From: Actinomycetota bacterium
Lineage (GTDB): Bacteria; Actinomycetota; Acidimicrobiia; Acidimicrobiales; Ilumatobacteraceae
Assembly: GCA_005793215.1 (NCBI GenBank)
Contig: SXPV01000012.1
Coordinates: 1-35,601, forward strand
Length of the DNA stretch: 35,601 nt
Direction of reading: 5' to 3'
Position 1 is the stretch's first letter; every line of letters starts with the position of its first letter. Under the pieces are notes generated by a model, which did no database searches, was not told the DNA's origin, and saw nothing but the letters and a program-made list of their open reading frames with translations. Position numbers and translations under genes: made by a program. Shown piece after piece: positions 34,874-35,601 of this stretch.

Positions 34874-35601
34874 CACAGACCTCGGACGTATTCGACGACG
34901 GCCTTGATTTGTTCTTGCGTCAACATGCCCGCGAAGCCAGGCATACGTCCGCCGCCTTGACCTTGCTCGCCGTACTTCTTGCCGTATTCACTGCCGGCAG
35001 AGATGAATGCGATCATGTCGTCTTGATTCGGGAACTGACGAATCGTAGATCCGCCGGTGAGGTTCGGACCAAAGGCACCACCACCGGTGATTTGTGGTTC
35101 TCCGTACGACCAACCCTTCGTGTGGCATCGTGCGCACGAGTAACTACCGGCGCCGAGATCCAGATTGAAGAGGGCTTCACCCAACGACGCATAGGTTCCG
35201 GCTGCAACGAGGCGCTCGGCTTCGGCCTGAATTTCATCCTGATTCTTCTTGGCCAACGTGCCGCCGTCGCACATCTTCGCATCTGCGTCGGGTGACGCGC
35301 AGTTCTCGCGCGGCACCTGAATGCTCTTCAAGTAATCGAGGACCGTTTGAATCTGCTGCTCGTTCATGGGGCCACCACCCACCAAACCCCACGCCGACAT
35401 CGGTGAGAACGGACGACCGTAGTTGAGGATGAACCTCACTTCTTCCTCGCTGTATCGCAAGTAGACGTTGTTGATTGCCGGAGCCTTCCAGTTCACGGCT
35501 TTGACTTCACCGGTCTTTGGATCGGTGACTGCGTACGACGCGACACCACCTCCACCGTTCATGCCGCCATGACAACCCGCGCAATTGAAGCCACCTTCGG
35601 C
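34873..35601 (-). CDS. diheme cytochrome c (5' end beyond window)
   Basis: A partial gene: 242 residues are visible and the frame stays open to the window edge. Two heme-binding motifs are present: CAGCH at 35569-35583 and CARCH at 35122-35136. Possible Met axial ligands are in GRPFSPMSAWG for the first domain and GGRMPGFAG for the second, so this is a tandem class I-type diheme cytochrome. Two further Cys (ENCAS...KMC) lie in the linker and could form a disulfide. A signal peptide or membrane anchor would lie outside the window. The stop overlaps the next gene as TGATG, so the cytochrome, the membrane protein and nuoA-N are probably one transcript. It likely carries electrons between a quinol:cytochrome c reductase and a terminal oxidase. 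Confidence 0.88.
   Translation of the reverse strand, partial: AEGGFNCAGCHGGMNGGGGVASYAVTDPKTGEVKAVNWKAPAINNVYLRYSEEEVRFILNYGRPFSPMSAWGLVGGGPMNEQQIQTVLDYLKSIQVPRENCASPDADAKMCDGGTLAKKNQDEIQAEAERLVAAGTYASLGEALFNLDLGAGSYSCARCHTKGWSYGEPQITGGGAFGPNLTGGSTIRQFPNQDDMIAFISAGSEYGKKYGEQGQGGGRMPGFAGMLTQEQIKAVVEYVRGL

Noticed and set aside
2425-35601. Tandem nuo clusters as a recent duplication or misassembly
   Set aside because: The paralogues differ widely in sequence, length and content, with separate motif variants; only ancient paralogy or separate origins fit.
1-35601. CRISPR arrays, tRNA/rRNA genes, transposases
   Set aside because: None seen; coding sequence accounts for nearly all of the window, and the only direct repeats are the 94-bp pair and the NuoL low-complexity tract.

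Overview
The window is a dense stretch of a moderately high-GC bacterial chromosome dominated by two complete, non-identical gene clusters for respiratory complex I (NADH:quinone oxidoreductase family), both on the minus strand. Separate nuoC and nuoD, many GTG starts, pervasive ATGA/TGATG/TAATG coupling, and a reduced second complex I beside a full one point to an actinobacterium. The cytochrome c - membrane protein - nuoA order suggests the Acidimicrobiia (Ilumatobacter/Microthrix-like). This assignment is inference; there is no rRNA or other marker in the window.

Layout from left to right. (1) 81-2385, plus strand: a coupled three-gene surface-glycan block (GT2 glycosyltransferase and two SAM methyltransferases), visibly AT-richer than the rest. 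(2) 2425-14005, minus strand: a reduced complex I operon, nuoA-B-C-D-H-I-J-K-L-M-N, followed by a MidA/NDUFAF7-type methyltransferase; it has no nuoE, nuoF or nuoG. (3) 14019-16547: an AT-richer insert carrying one large multi-membrane-span protein gene, bracketed by a 94-bp direct repeat that is the 3' end of the neighbouring amidotransferase gene. (4) 16450-19080: a class I glutamine amidotransferase (minus), diverging from threonine ammonia-lyase and a PuuD-like gamma-glutamyl hydrolase (plus). (5) 19117-35601, minus strand: a diheme cytochrome c (cut by the window edge), an unrecognised three-span membrane protein, and a full 14-gene nuoA-N operon.

How they may work together. The 14-subunit complex should oxidise NADH and reduce (mena)quinone while pumping protons; its linkage to a diheme cytochrome c ties it to the downstream cytochrome branch. 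The 11-subunit complex keeps the quinone module, the N2/N6 cluster ligands and all proton channels but lacks the NADH-input module, so it must borrow NuoEFG or take electrons from another donor such as a ferredoxin or F420 protein. Its NuoD differs at two informative positions: it keeps the Arg that NDUFAF7 methylates in mitochondria (the other NuoD has Thr), and it has Trp where the quinone-contacting Tyr normally sits. The MidA gene lies directly after this operon, which suggests a dedicated maturation factor.

The repeat-flanked insert is the clearest sign of recent rearrangement. A 3'-end remnant of the amidotransferase gene still sits 13 bp upstream of nuoA, implying that the intact gene once directly preceded the reduced nuo operon. 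No RNA genes, CRISPR arrays, transposases or integrases were seen, and no intergenic gap exceeds about 180 bases.
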